This document shows, piece by piece, positions 15,880 to 23,786 of a stretch of DNA of 64,000 bases. The stretch spans positions 186,001 through 250,000 of the forward strand of contig CAVOUB010000008.1 in NCBI GenBank assembly GCA_963699495.1, in the 5' to 3' direction. Source of the DNA: JAIBJN01 sp963699495. Lineage in GTDB: Bacteria; Actinomycetota; Thermoleophilia; Gaiellales; Gaiellaceae. Both the position numbers and the translations under genes were made by a program. Under the pieces are notes generated by a model. The model had not been told where the DNA came from, made no database searches, and saw nothing but the letters and a program-made list of their open reading frames with translations. Within the stretch, counting starts at the first letter, position 1. Each line of letters opens with the position of its first letter.

Positions 15880-16788
15880 ATGAGGCTCGTTCTCTTGGCA
15901 GTTCTGGCTGCGGCCGTGCTCACCCCGGGCGCGCTCGCCGCGCCGCTTCCCGAGGCTCCGGGCTGCCCCGTCTTCCCGGCGTCCAGCGTCTGGAACAAGC
16001 CCGTCAACAAGCTGCCGCTGCAGAAGAACTCGGCTGCGATCGTGAAGGCGATCGGCGCCGGCCTCAACGTCCATGCCGACTTCGGGTCGGGCCTGTGGGA
16101 CGGCGGGCCGATCGGGATCCCGGTCACCGTCGTGGACAGCGCGCAGCCCAAGTCGCCGGTCGACTTCCACTACGACGAGGAGAGCGACCCCGGCCCCTAT
16201 CCGATCCCGACCGACGTGGCGATCGAGGGCGGGCCGGCCGCGGACGGCGACCGGCATGCGATCATCGTCGACCGCGACTCCTGCACCCTCTACGAGCTCT
16301 TCGACCTCCACCCCGCCTGGGACGCCGGCTCGGGCGCGATCTGGAACATGCGCTCCAACGCGCTTCGCCCCCGCGGCTGGACGTCGGCCGACGCCGCAGG
16401 CCTCCCGATCCTCGCCGGTCTCGCCCGCTACGACGAGGTCGCGAGCGGCGTCATCAACCACGCGCTGCGCTTCACGGTGAAGCGGTCGAGGCGTGCCTTC
16501 ATCTACCCGGCCCGCCACTTCGCGTCGAGCTACACAAGCCCCAGCCTTCCGCCCATGGGTCTCCGTCTGCGCCTCCGCGCCAACTTCCCCGTGGCGAGCT
16601 TCCCACCGCAGGCGCGCGTCGTCCTCCGCGCGTTGAAGCGCTACGGGATGATCGTCGCCGACAACGGGTCGAGCTGGTACATCTCGGGCGTCCCCGACCC
16701 CGGCTGGAACAACGACCAGCTGCACACGCTCCACCGCGTGAAGGGCTCGGACTTCCGGGTCGTGAACACGTCGAAGCTGAGGCCCTAG
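15880..16788 (+). CDS. Exported protein of unknown family
   Basis: A 302-residue secreted protein. ATG 15880 follows a GAGAGG ribosome site. The signal peptide spans about residues 1-20 (LVLLAVLAAAVLTPGALA). The mature region carries ordered motifs, including CPVFPASSVWNKPV near the N-terminus, DRHAIIVDRDSCTLYELFD, WNMRSNALRPRGWTSADAAG, YPARHFASS and the C-terminal WNNDQLHTLHRVKG. These look like a single conserved globular domain with two or more catalytic-type His and Asp residues. I do not recognise the family. A glycan-active or protease-like role would be a guess. Its stop overlaps the convergent aldo/keto reductase gene by 4 bp. Confidence 0.7.
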   Translation: MRLVLLAVLAAAVLTPGALAAPLPEAPGCPVFPASSVWNKPVNKLPLQKNSAAIVKAIGAGLNVHADFGSGLWDGGPIGIPVTVVDSAQPKSPVDFHYDEESDPGPYPIPTDVAIEGGPAADGDRHAIIVDRDSCTLYELFDLHPAWDAGSGAIWNMRSNALRPRGWTSADAAGLPILAGLARYDEVASGVINHALRFTVKRSRRAFIYPARHFASSYTSPSLPPMGLRLRLRANFPVASFPPQARVVLRALKRYGMIVADNGSSWYISGVPDPGWNNDQLHTLHRVKGSDFRVVNTSKLRP

Positions 16789-17627
16789 CCCTCGAGAGCG
16801 GCCAGCTCGTCGTCCGAGAGCTCGATCCGGGCCGCGGCGACGTTCTCCTCGAGATGTGGCACGGAGGCCGTCCCCGGAATCGGGACGACGACCGGTGACC
16901 GCGCGAGGAGCCAGGCGAGCGCGATCTGGGCGGGTGTCACGCCGCGGGCCTCGGCGACGCGGCCCAGGCTTCCGCCCGGCTTGGCGAGCTCGCCGACGGC
17001 GAGCGGGTACCAGGGGAAGAAGGCGATGCCTTCGCGCTCGCATTCGTCCAGCACGCCCTCGGACGAGCGGTCGGCGAGGCTGTAGCGGTTCTGGACGGAG
17101 ACCACGGGCACGACCTGCTGCGCGCGGCGCAGCTGCTCGACGCCGACGTTGGAGAGCCCGACGTGCCGGATCTTGCCCTCGGCCCGAAGTCGGGCAAGCT
17201 CGCCGACGGACTCCTCGAGCGGAACCTGCGGATCGACGGCGTGCAGCTGGTAGAGGTCGATGCGGTCCACCCGCAGCCGCCGGAGGCTTCCCTCGCACGC
17301 CTCGCGCAGGTGCTCCGGGCGCCCGTCGCGCGGCCACGCGCCCGTGTCGGTGCGCAGGAGCCCGCCCTTCGTCGCGATCACGAGCCCGTCCGGATACGGA
17401 TGGAGCGCCTCAGCGATCAGGAGCTCGCTCACCTCGGGGCCGTAGGAGTCGGCGGTGTCGATCAGGTTCACCCCCAGCTCGACGGCGCGTCGCACGACCC
17501 GAAGCGCATTGTCGCGGTCGTCGGGCCACCCGAGGATGGACGGCCCGCACAGCCGCATGGCGCCGAACCCGAGCCGGTGCACCTCCAGGTCGCCGCCGAT
17601 CCGAATCGCAGTGGGAGCGGGACTCAC
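16785..17627 (-). CDS. Aldo/keto reductase
   Basis: NADPH-dependent reductase of the aldo/keto reductase superfamily (about 280 residues). The catalytic tetrad is visible: Asp and Tyr in NLIDTADSYGPEVSE, Lys in LVIATKGG, and His in YQLHAVDP. The NADPH-binding C-terminus (PVVVPIPGTASVPHLEENV) is conserved, with a 'GTAS' phosphate-contact segment. The substrate is unknown. I prefer GTG 17627, which sits 9 bases after a TACGCT box (17637-17642); TTG 17660 or ATG 17654 would give a longer N-terminus. It is cytoplasmic and a single gene. Confidence 0.88.
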   Translation of the reverse strand: MSPAPTAIRIGGDLEVHRLGFGAMRLCGPSILGWPDDRDNALRVVRRAVELGVNLIDTADSYGPEVSELLIAEALHPYPDGLVIATKGGLLRTDTGAWPRDGRPEHLREACEGSLRRLRVDRIDLYQLHAVDPQVPLEESVGELARLRAEGKIRHVGLSNVGVEQLRRAQQVVPVVSVQNRYSLADRSSEGVLDECEREGIAFFPWYPLAVGELAKPGGSLGRVAEARGVTPAQIALAWLLARSPVVVPIPGTASVPHLEENVAAARIELSDDELAALEG

Positions 17628-17679
17628 GTCGAGCCCAGCGTATCGAGGTCGCATCGACAAGCGGACGCGTCCCCACCGG

Positions 17680-17715
17680 CCACGCTCAGGGGTCCACGCT
17701 CAGGGGTCAGACCCC
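17680..17715. repeat. Tandem 14-bp repeat leading into a GGGGTCAGACCCC palindrome
   Basis: CCACGCTCAGGGGT occurs twice in tandem (17680-17693 and 17694-17707). The second copy runs into the 13-base palindrome GGGGTCAGACCCC (17703-17715). The flanks (CCACG on the left, CGTGG on the right) extend the symmetry imperfectly. It shares its core with the larger palindrome at 17833-17863. Confidence 0.7.
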
Positions 17716-17832
17716 GGACGTGGCCCCGCGGGACACGCTGTGGGCGCCCGGCCGCAGACGGCAACCGGGATTGCGGCAGCCCGGAGCCGCTTCGCCCTCC
17801 ACGGCCTGTGCACCGATCCGCTGTCCCCTGCG

Positions 17833-17863
17833 GCCACGCCCGGGGTCAGACCCCGGGCGTGGC
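17833..17863. repeat. Perfect 31-base palindrome (REP-like hairpin)
   Basis: GCCACGCCCGGGGTC (17833-17847), a single A, and its exact complement (17849-17863) form a perfect 15-bp stem with the same GGGGTCAGACCCC centre as the copy 120 bp away. It begins 9 bp after the stop of the leftward M20 peptidase gene, so it may act as its terminator, but the shared core suggests a dispersed palindromic element. Confidence 0.75.
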
Positions 17864-17871
17864 TGGACGGG

Positions 17872-18966
17872 TCAGGCGCAGAGCTCGCCCGCCACGGCCG
17901 CGTAGATCTCGGCACACCGCTCGGCGCTCGCCAGGTCGACCCATTCGTCGACGGCGTGTGCGCCCTCGCCGGCGGGGCCGAAGACGACCGTCGGGATGCC
18001 GGCGGATGAGAGGAGGGCGGAATCGGCCCAGAAGGGCGCGCCCACGATCTCGGGCGCGCCTGCGTGGCGGGAGACGAGCTCGGCGACGGGCGCGTCCACC
18101 GGCGTCTCGAACGGCTCGCGGGCGACGACGACGCGGATCTCGCCGTCGATCTCTCCCAGCAGGTCCTGCAGCTCACCGGCGACGTGCTCGGTGGTCTCGC
18201 CGGGGATCGTGCGGCGCTCGCCCTTGAGCAGGCAGCGCTCCGGATAGCTGGAGTACTCCTGGCCGCCCTCGATCACGGAAGCGTGCAGGGAGCCGCTGGC
18301 GAGCAGGGGATGAGTCGGGTCGGCGCGGAGCCGCCGGTCGAGCTCCTCGATCCCGACGAGGACGTGGCCCATGTGAGCGATGGCGTCGATGCCCAGGTCG
18401 GGGCGCGACCCGTGCGCCGCGCGACCCTTCGTCTCGATCTCGAAGCCGACGAAGCCCTTGTGGGCGAGCGCGAGGCGCATCTCCGTCGGTTCCGAGACGA
18501 TGGCCGCGTCCGCCCGGTACCGCTCGGCCACCCTCGAAGTGCCGATGCTCGCCACCTCCTCGTCACAGACCGCCGCGACGATCACGTCGCCGCTCAGCCC
18601 GGCCCCCACCGCATCCGCGCCGGCCAGCATGATCGCGGCCAGCCCGGCCTTCATGTCGTACGAGCCCCGGCCGTGGAGGCGCCCGTTCTCGACGGCCGGC
18701 TCGAAGGGCTGCTCCATGCCGGCGACGCCCACCGTGTCCAGGTGCGCGTTCAGGAGCAGCGTCTTGCCGCCGCCCGAGCCGCGTGCGATCCCTATCGCGT
18801 TGAAGCGTCCGGGGGCGACCTCCTCGACCTCGACCTCGAGCCCGGCGTCCTCCAGCCAGGCCGCGACGAAGCGGGCGATCTGGCCCTCCCCGGCCGCGCC
18901 CTCGACCAGGTCGGGGTTGATCGAGTCGATGCGGACGAGATCGGCGAGCAGCTCGGCGAGCGCCAT
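17872..18966 (-). CDS. M20 peptidase (ArgE/DapE-like deacylase)
   Basis: Zinc-dependent deacylase or peptidase of the M20 family (364 residues from ATG 18966). The metal-binding set is complete: LLLNAHLDTVGV (His, Asp), HGRGSYDMKAG (bridging Asp), VCDEEVASIG (base and metal Glu), IVSEPTEM (Asp/Glu position), and a C-terminal EGAHAVDEWV (last His). The dimerisation domain has AAHGSRPDLGIDAI. The sequence is closest in layout to ArgE/DapE-type enzymes that remove acyl groups from amino acids; the substrate is not assignable. It lies 4 bp after the upstream VOC gene stop, so the two are probably co-transcribed, and a strong palindrome follows its stop. Confidence 0.87.
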   Translation of the reverse strand: MALAELLADLVRIDSINPDLVEGAAGEGQIARFVAAWLEDAGLEVEVEEVAPGRFNAIGIARGSGGGKTLLLNAHLDTVGVAGMEQPFEPAVENGRLHGRGSYDMKAGLAAIMLAGADAVGAGLSGDVIVAAVCDEEVASIGTSRVAERYRADAAIVSEPTEMRLALAHKGFVGFEIETKGRAAHGSRPDLGIDAIAHMGHVLVGIEELDRRLRADPTHPLLASGSLHASVIEGGQEYSSYPERCLLKGERRTIPGETTEHVAGELQDLLGEIDGEIRVVVAREPFETPVDAPVAELVSRHAGAPEIVGAPFWADSALLSSAGIPTVVFGPAGEGAHAVDEWVDLASAERCAEIYAAVAGELCA

Positions 18967-18970
18967 CGGG

Positions 18971-19281
18971 TCAGTATGGCTGGACGAGCTCGACCGGCGC
19001 GCCGTCCACCTCGATGAACCCGACCCGCACCTCGCCGAAGACGTCGAACGGCTCGGCCACGACCGTTCCTCCGGCCATGGTCTCCTCGAGACTGTCGACA
19101 AGGTAGGCGACGTGCGGAACGGTGCGGATCAGCTCGGCCTCGGGGCTGTCAGGCTCGTACCAGAGCCACTCGACCGGTACGGGTGGTCGCCGGGACTCGT
19201 CAGCCACAGCCGTTTGGACTCGAGGAAGCGCATGCCCTCGCGCTTCGCCGGTGCGGGCACGCCGATGTGGTCGAACTGCAC
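18971..19281 (-). CDS. VOC (glyoxalase-fold) protein, single-base frameshift
   Basis: A one-domain vicinal-oxygen-chelate protein of about 103 residues read in two frames. From GTG 19281 the first frame gives VQFDHIGVPAPAKREGMRF. Near 19178 it changes to the frame giving VPVEWLWYEPDSP, VPHVAYLVDSLEE and VGFIEVDGAPVELVQPY. His in DHIG, His in PHVAY and Glu in VELV are the usual metal ligands. The joined length lacks one base, consistent with one C missing from a short run. It sits directly upstream of the M20 gene. Lactoylglutathione-lyase-like or antibiotic-binding roles cannot be told apart. Confidence 0.65.
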
Positions 19282-19290
19282 CCCGCGATC

Positions 19291-20601
19291 CTACTTCTCG
19301 GTGCTCGGCGCTTCCTCGGGAGCCTGCTCCTCCTCGAGCTCGCGATCGAGGAACTCCACCTGGAGCCGCTCGATGCGCTGTCCGTCGACCTCGAGGACCT
19401 CGAAGCGGAGGCCGTCGTGCTCCACCTCGTCGGCGGGCTGCGGCGCCCGGCCGAGCTCGCCGAAGACGAACCCGGCGACCGTGTGGTAGTCCTCCTGCGG
19501 CAGGGCCGTGCCGAACTGCTCGTTGAAGTCGTCGATCGTGAAGGTCCCGTGGATGCGGATGCAGTGGTCGTCGATCCGCTCGACCGACTCGTCGGGCAGG
19601 TCGTACTCGTCCTCGATCTCGCCGACGATCTCCTCGAGCAGGTCCTCGAGCGTGACGATCCCCTGGACGGCGCCGTACTCGTCCACGACGAGGGCCATGT
19701 GCTGGTTCTGGCGCCGGAACTCGGCCAGCAGCGAGGCCAGGTCCTTCGTCTCGGGCACGACGTACGCCGGCCGGACGATGTCGTCGATGACGACGTTGTC
19801 GATCCCGCGGTCGTAGAGGGCGCCGAAGAGGTCGCGGACGTGGAGGATGCCGATGACGTCGTCCAGCGAGCCTCGGTACACCGGGTAGCGCGTATAGGGC
19901 GAGTCGATGACGGCTGCGAGCGCCTCCTGGGGAGGCAGGTCGACGGAGAGGGCGACGACCTCGGGCCGCGGGACCATGACGTCGTGGGCCTCCTTGTCGG
20001 CGAAGTCGAAGACCTTGTAGAGCATCTCCTCCTCCGCCTGCGGGATCTCCTCGGTCTGGGCGACGATCAGGCGGATGTCCTCCTCCGTGTGCATGGTCAT
20101 CCCGGCGGGGGCCGGCTGCACGCCGAAGAGCCGTGCGATGCCGTTGGCCGACTTCTGCAGCACCCAGACGAGCGGGTAGGCGATCCTGCCGAGCCAGTCG
20201 AGCGGCGCGGCCAGCCAGAGGGCCAGGCGCTCGGCGCGCTGAAGGGCAATCGACTTCGGCACCAGCTCGCCGAGGACGACGCTCAGGTACGTCAGGATCA
20301 GGAAGGAGAGCAGGAAGGCGACGCCGCGCGAGACCCAGTCGTCGAAGAAGCGCGAGAGGAACGGCTCTCCGAGCGCACCCAGGAGGATGGCGAAGACGGT
20401 GATCCCGACCTGAACCGTGGAGATGAAGCGGACGGGCTCGTCGAGCAGGTGGACCGCCGTCCTCGCCCGGCGGTTGCCGCGCCTGGCCAGCTCCTCGAGG
20501 CGGGTCCTGCGCGCGGTGACGAGCGAGTACTCGGCGGCGACGAACACGGCATTCCCGAGCACGAGCAGGACGATGATCAGGATGCGGACGGGATCGCTCA
20601 C
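19291..20601 (-). CDS. CNNM/CorC-HlyC family membrane protein with CBS pair
   Basis: A 436-residue membrane protein of the CorC/HlyC (hemolysin C, CNNM) family, linked in other organisms to Mg2+/Co2+ transport. Residues about 1-180 hold the DUF21 domain with three to four membrane helices (ILIIVLLVLGNAVFVAAEYS, FLLSFLILTYLSVVLGELVPK). About 205-330 hold two CBS repeats (DVMVPRPEVVAL, YPVYRGSLDDVIGI, HMALVVDEYGAVQGIV). About 345-425 hold the CorC C-terminal domain (HGTFTIDDFNEQFG, TVAGFVFGELGR, GLRFEVLEVDGQRI). Domain order and length are standard. GTG 20601 is the start. It is monocistronic, with 120 bp between it and the next gene. Confidence 0.9.
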   Translation of the reverse strand: MSDPVRILIIVLLVLGNAVFVAAEYSLVTARRTRLEELARRGNRRARTAVHLLDEPVRFISTVQVGITVFAILLGALGEPFLSRFFDDWVSRGVAFLLSFLILTYLSVVLGELVPKSIALQRAERLALWLAAPLDWLGRIAYPLVWVLQKSANGIARLFGVQPAPAGMTMHTEEDIRLIVAQTEEIPQAEEEMLYKVFDFADKEAHDVMVPRPEVVALSVDLPPQEALAAVIDSPYTRYPVYRGSLDDVIGILHVRDLFGALYDRGIDNVVIDDIVRPAYVVPETKDLASLLAEFRRQNQHMALVVDEYGAVQGIVTLEDLLEEIVGEIEDEYDLPDESVERIDDHCIRIHGTFTIDDFNEQFGTALPQEDYHTVAGFVFGELGRAPQPADEVEHDGLRFEVLEVDGQRIERLQVEFLDRELEEEQAPEEAPSTEK

Positions 20602-20650
20602 GGGCCAGCCGGCCTATGAGTGGGAGCGAGCCGAAGGCGAATGACGGTCA

Positions 20651-20669
20651 CGCCCCGCTCTCCGGGGCG
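20651..20669. terminator. GC hairpin downstream of the NagA-like gene
   Basis: A 7-bp perfect stem (CGCCCCG / CGGGGCG, 5-base loop) lies in the gap between the leftward NagA-like gene stop (20724) and the start of the CorC gene. It could terminate the former; there is no T-run. Confidence 0.4.
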
Positions 20670-20723
20670 CGGGTACTAGGAGGTATCTCGTCGTCCAAGT
20701 GGCGGTCTGAGGATAGCGTAGGG

Positions 20724-21683
20724 TCAGAGGTCCTCACCCGCGGCCAGCGTGCGAAGCGGCTTGAAGTCAGGCGTGAGCACGGCAAGATCCGCACGGTAGC
20801 CGGGAGCGAGGCGCCCGCGGTCGCTCAGCCCCAGGACGCGGGCCGGTACGAGGCTCGCCATCGCGGCCGCTTCCGCGAGCCCGAACCGCGCCATCCGGGC
20901 CACGACTGCGGCGCCGATCCGGTCTCCCCCGAGGAGCGACCCGTCGGGCCTGTGCTGCGGGGGCGGCACCCGGTCGCTCGTCAGCGCGATCCGCTCCGGC
21001 CCGGCGACCCGGACGGTCAGCGTCTCGACGACCGGGTGCAGGTGGCGCCCGTCCGGGATCAGGCCGATGGTGACCCGGTCGTCGAGCAGGAGCGTCAGGA
21101 CCGGCCCCGGGGATCGCGCCCGAGGCGGTTTCATGGCGTTCCAGAGGTGGGTGGCGAAGCTGGCCCCGGCGTCGACGGCTGTCCGCGCCGTCAGGTCGTT
21201 GGCAAGCGTGTGCCCGAGCGCCGCGACGATGCCCGCAGCGGCCAGCCGCTCGATCGCGACCAGCGCGAGCGGCAGCTCCGGAGCGACCGTGACGAGGCGG
21301 ACCAGGTCGCGGGCTGCACTCCACTCGTCGACGGCGCCGAGATCGACGGCGGTCAGGTCCTCGACCGGGATCGCCCCTGCCGCTTCGGGATTCAGGAAGG
21401 GGCCCTCCAGGTGAAGGCCGAGGCAGAGCGGATCGTCGACCTCCTGGACCGTCCTGGTGGCCAAGAGATAGCCCGTGACGCCGGTGGCGGACACGTCTGC
21501 GGGGTCGTACACCTGCAGGTCCAGGAAGCCCGGGAAGACAAGCGCCTCCTTCGCCCCGCCCTCCCCCCGGCGCACCTCGGCGATGAGCCCGTCCTCCACG
21601 ACGAGCGCTCCTACGAAAGGCCCCTCTATCGGGTCAACGAGAACTCCCTCTAAAGTGTGACGGCTTCCCACCCGATCTATCAT
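20724..21683 (-). CDS. nagA: N-acetylglucosamine-6-phosphate deacetylase-like amidohydrolase (NagA)
   Basis: Amidohydrolase of the NagA family (319 residues), which removes acetate from GlcNAc-6-phosphate in amino-sugar use and wall recycling. Family signatures are LHLEGPFLN (metal Glu), AALGHTLAND (metal His), FATHLWNAM (metal His and substrate Asn; F is usual where W stands here), LIPDGRHLHP (substrate His) and IALTSDRV (catalytic Asp). The N-terminal composite domain is short (GVLVDPIEGPFVGALVVEDG) and the usual HxH motif at the start of the barrel is replaced by FLDLQVYDP, as in single-metal NagA types. ATG 21683 is only 24 bp from the divergent response regulator. No sugar transporter or NagB is nearby. 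Confidence 0.83.
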   Translation of the reverse strand: MIDRVGSRHTLEGVLVDPIEGPFVGALVVEDGLIAEVRRGEGGAKEALVFPGFLDLQVYDPADVSATGVTGYLLATRTVQEVDDPLCLGLHLEGPFLNPEAAGAIPVEDLTAVDLGAVDEWSAARDLVRLVTVAPELPLALVAIERLAAAGIVAALGHTLANDLTARTAVDAGASFATHLWNAMKPPRARSPGPVLTLLLDDRVTIGLIPDGRHLHPVVETLTVRVAGPERIALTSDRVPPPQHRPDGSLLGGDRIGAAVVARMARFGLAEAAAMASLVPARVLGLSDRGRLAPGYRADLAVLTPDFKPLRTLAAGEDL

Positions 21684-21707
21684 CGTGCCTGGGGAGCGAG
21701 CCGCACT

Positions 21708-22328
21708 ATGCCTAACGAGATCACCTGTCTGATCGCCGACGACCATGAGGTCGTCAGGGAAGGCCTGCGCCTGTCCCTTTCGCGCGCGCCGCAGATCCGC
21801 GTCGTGGGCGAGGCCTCCGACGGCGCGAGCGCCGTCGCGGTCGCCGAACGCCGGCGCCCGAACGTCGTGATCATGGACGTCCGCATGCCGGGCATGGACG
21901 GGCTCGAGGCCACGAAGATCCTGGCCGACCGCCTGCCGCAGACAGCCGTGCTCATCTTCACGGCGTACGGGGAGCGAAGCCTCCTCGGCCGCGGTCTCGA
22001 GGCGGGGGCCAAGGGCTACATCTTGAAGGAAGCGCCTCACCAGACGCTGCTCCGGGCGATCGAGAAGGTGGCGAGCGGCGAGGGCTACGTCGATCCGGCC
22101 CTCATGCCGGCGCTGCTCACGCGCGAGCGCGAGGAGATGCTCACCGTGCGTGAGCGCGAGATCCTCCAGCTGCTCGCCGACGGTATGTCGAACGCAGACG
22201 TCGCGCAGAGGCTCTTCATCAGCCAGGAAACGGTGAAAAGCCACGTCCGGCACATCCTCGCCAAGCTCGAGGCGGACACGCGCACCCATGCAGTCGCCAT
22301 CGCGCTGCGGGAATCGATCATCGACTGA
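21708..22328 (+). CDS. NarL/LuxR-type response regulator
   Basis: A 206-residue two-component response regulator. The receiver domain spans about residues 3-120, with acidic pocket CLIADDHEVV, phospho-acceptor Asp in VVIMDVRMPGMDG (about 56), Thr in LIFTAYGE and Lys in YILKEAP. The C-terminal LuxR helix-turn-helix spans about 142-200 (LTVREREILQLLADGMSNAD, AQRLFISQETVKSHVRHIL). The start is taken at ATG 21708, although the frame is open from 21657. The cognate histidine kinase follows 21 bp downstream. The divergent NagA-like gene shares the narrow intergenic region and could be a target. Confidence 0.93.
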   Translation: MPNEITCLIADDHEVVREGLRLSLSRAPQIRVVGEASDGASAVAVAERRRPNVVIMDVRMPGMDGLEATKILADRLPQTAVLIFTAYGERSLLGRGLEAGAKGYILKEAPHQTLLRAIEKVASGEGYVDPALMPALLTREREEMLTVREREILQLLADGMSNADVAQRLFISQETVKSHVRHILAKLEADTRTHAVAIALRESIID

Positions 22329-22349
22329 CCGTCGCGCTCGGGACTGAGC

Positions 22350-23555
22350 GTGAGCGGTCGACTCTCTCGAAACGCGCGCGGCATCCTCGTCGCCTGCACG
22401 GTGGGCGCCGCCCTCGTGGGTGCGCTCGGGCTCGCCTTCGGCAAAGCCGCGGTCGCCGCGGGAGGCCTCGTCGCCTCGACCGCGTTCTTCGGGGCGTTCG
22501 CCCTCTACCTGATCGTCACCGAGCGGCGTCGCCACGAGTCGGCCGAGGACGAGCTCCAGGCGCAGGCGACGTTTCTCGAGTCGCTCGTGGACTCGATCGG
22601 CGCCGTCTCCTCCACCCTCGACGCCGCCGAGATCCTCGACCGCACCTGCGAGGAGGCCAAGCGCCTCTTCGACGCGCGCAGCGCGCGCATCCTCCCGGCG
22701 GGTCGCACCGGCAACGACGAGGCGCGCCCGGGCGGCGAGCGCATGATCGTCCCGCTTGCGGTCCACGGTGAGCGCCTGGGCGACCTGGAGCTGACGCGGC
22801 CGGAGCCGTTCCACCGCTGGGACCACATGCGCGCGACCGTGCTGGCCGACTTCGCCGCCCGCGCAGTGGAGAACTCGCGCCTGCTCGAGGAGGCGCGCGA
22901 CCGCGAAGCCGAGCGCGAGCGCCTCACCGAGCGCCTCATCACCGCGGAGCAGGACGAGCGTCGCAGGCTCTCGCTCTTCCTCCACGACGGGCCGCTCCAG
23001 TCCATGTCCGGCATCGCGCTGATGCACGACGCGGCGCTGGCCGCCCTTCACGACGGCCGCCACGACGATGCCGCCAAGGTGATCGAGAACTCGCTGGAGA
23101 AGGAGCGCGACACCATCCGCGTGCTGCGGGACCTCTCCTTCGCGATCGAGCCGCTCGTGCTCCGCGACGCCGGCTTCTTCGCCGCCGTGCGCGCGCTCGG
23201 CGACCAGATCGAAGGGACGCACCGGATCACGGTGCTCACCGACGTGGAGGCGGGCGAGCGGCTCGGCGAGAAGACGCAGGTGGCGCTCTACCAGATCATC
23301 CGCGAGTCCCTGAACCAGGCAGTGCGCCGGCGGCCGCTGAAGATCGAGGTCGCCGTGCGCCAGCGCGAGGACGGCGGCTTCGAGGCCGAGATCGCCGACG
23401 ACGGCGTCGAGGAGCGGCGGCGCGCTTCGATCGAGGCGATCGACGAGCGCGTGAAGATCCTCAACGGACGGCTCTCGATCGACAGCGGCGAGCACGGCGG
23501 GACGCTGGTCCGGGTCGTGGTGCCACCGTACGTCGCCGCCGCGCAGGGCGGTTAG
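22350..23555 (+). CDS. NarL-system sensor histidine kinase with degenerate ATP lid
   Basis: A 401-residue membrane kinase, partner of the preceding regulator. Two helices span about residues 10-55 with a short loop, then a coiled linker (RRRHESAEDELQAQATF) and a GAF-like domain (about 75-175). Next comes a HisKA_3 dimerisation domain with the phospho-accepting His in RRRLSLFLHDGPLQSM (about 213). The ATPase part keeps an N-box-like ESLNQAVRR and HGGTLVRVVVP, but the DxGxG and GGHGL lid motifs are reduced to IADDGVEERRR followed by LNGRLSIDSGEHGG. ATP binding may therefore be weak or altered. GTG 22350 is the start. It has no large extracytoplasmic sensor, so sensing is probably by the GAF-like domain or the membrane. 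Confidence 0.83.
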   Translation: MSGRLSRNARGILVACTVGAALVGALGLAFGKAAVAAGGLVASTAFFGAFALYLIVTERRRHESAEDELQAQATFLESLVDSIGAVSSTLDAAEILDRTCEEAKRLFDARSARILPAGRTGNDEARPGGERMIVPLAVHGERLGDLELTRPEPFHRWDHMRATVLADFAARAVENSRLLEEARDREAERERLTERLITAEQDERRRLSLFLHDGPLQSMSGIALMHDAALAALHDGRHDDAAKVIENSLEKERDTIRVLRDLSFAIEPLVLRDAGFFAAVRALGDQIEGTHRITVLTDVEAGERLGEKTQVALYQIIRESLNQAVRRRPLKIEVAVRQREDGGFEAEIADDGVEERRRASIEAIDERVKILNGRLSIDSGEHGGTLVRVVVPPYVAAAQGG

Positions 23556-23562
23556 CGCGCAC

Positions 23563-23568
23563 TAGACT
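23563..23568 (+). promoter_or_regulatory. -10 box (TAGACT) of the 64-residue gene
   Basis: TAGACT ends 8 bases before ATG 23577, immediately after the kinase stop, predicting an independent, nearly leaderless transcript. Confidence 0.4.
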
Positions 23569-23576
23569 CCCGCGCG

Positions 23577-23771
23577 ATGAACGCCGAGGGGAAGTACCTG
23601 CTCTTCGTCTCCAAGCCCTCCGGCTACGAGCTCGTCGAGCGCGACGGCGAGGCGCCGGCGCCGGGCGCCGAGGTCGAGCTCGAGGAGGGCGCCCGTTTCA
23701 CGGTCGCCAAGGTCGGCCCTTCCCCGCTCCCGAACGACGCGCGCCCGTGCGCGTACCTGCAGACCGCGTAG
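23577..23771 (+). CDS. Small hypothetical protein
   Basis: A 64-residue cytoplasmic protein of unknown function: MNAEGKYLLFVSKPSGYELV, then an acidic turn-rich stretch (DGEAPAPGAEVELEEG) and a short beta-like end (RFTVAKVGPSPLPNDARP). The pattern of alternating hydrophobics suggests a small beta-barrel. It follows a TAGACT box, has strong G/C third-position bias like its neighbours, and is convergent with the FAD protein gene, which supports it being real. Confidence 0.6.
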   Translation: MNAEGKYLLFVSKPSGYELVERDGEAPAPGAEVELEEGARFTVAKVGPSPLPNDARPCAYLQTA

Positions 23772-23786
23772 GCGCGTAAGCGCCCG

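Noticed and set aside
17680..17863. CRISPR array
   Set aside because: Only two palindromic copies with differing flanks, no regular spacers and no cas genes.
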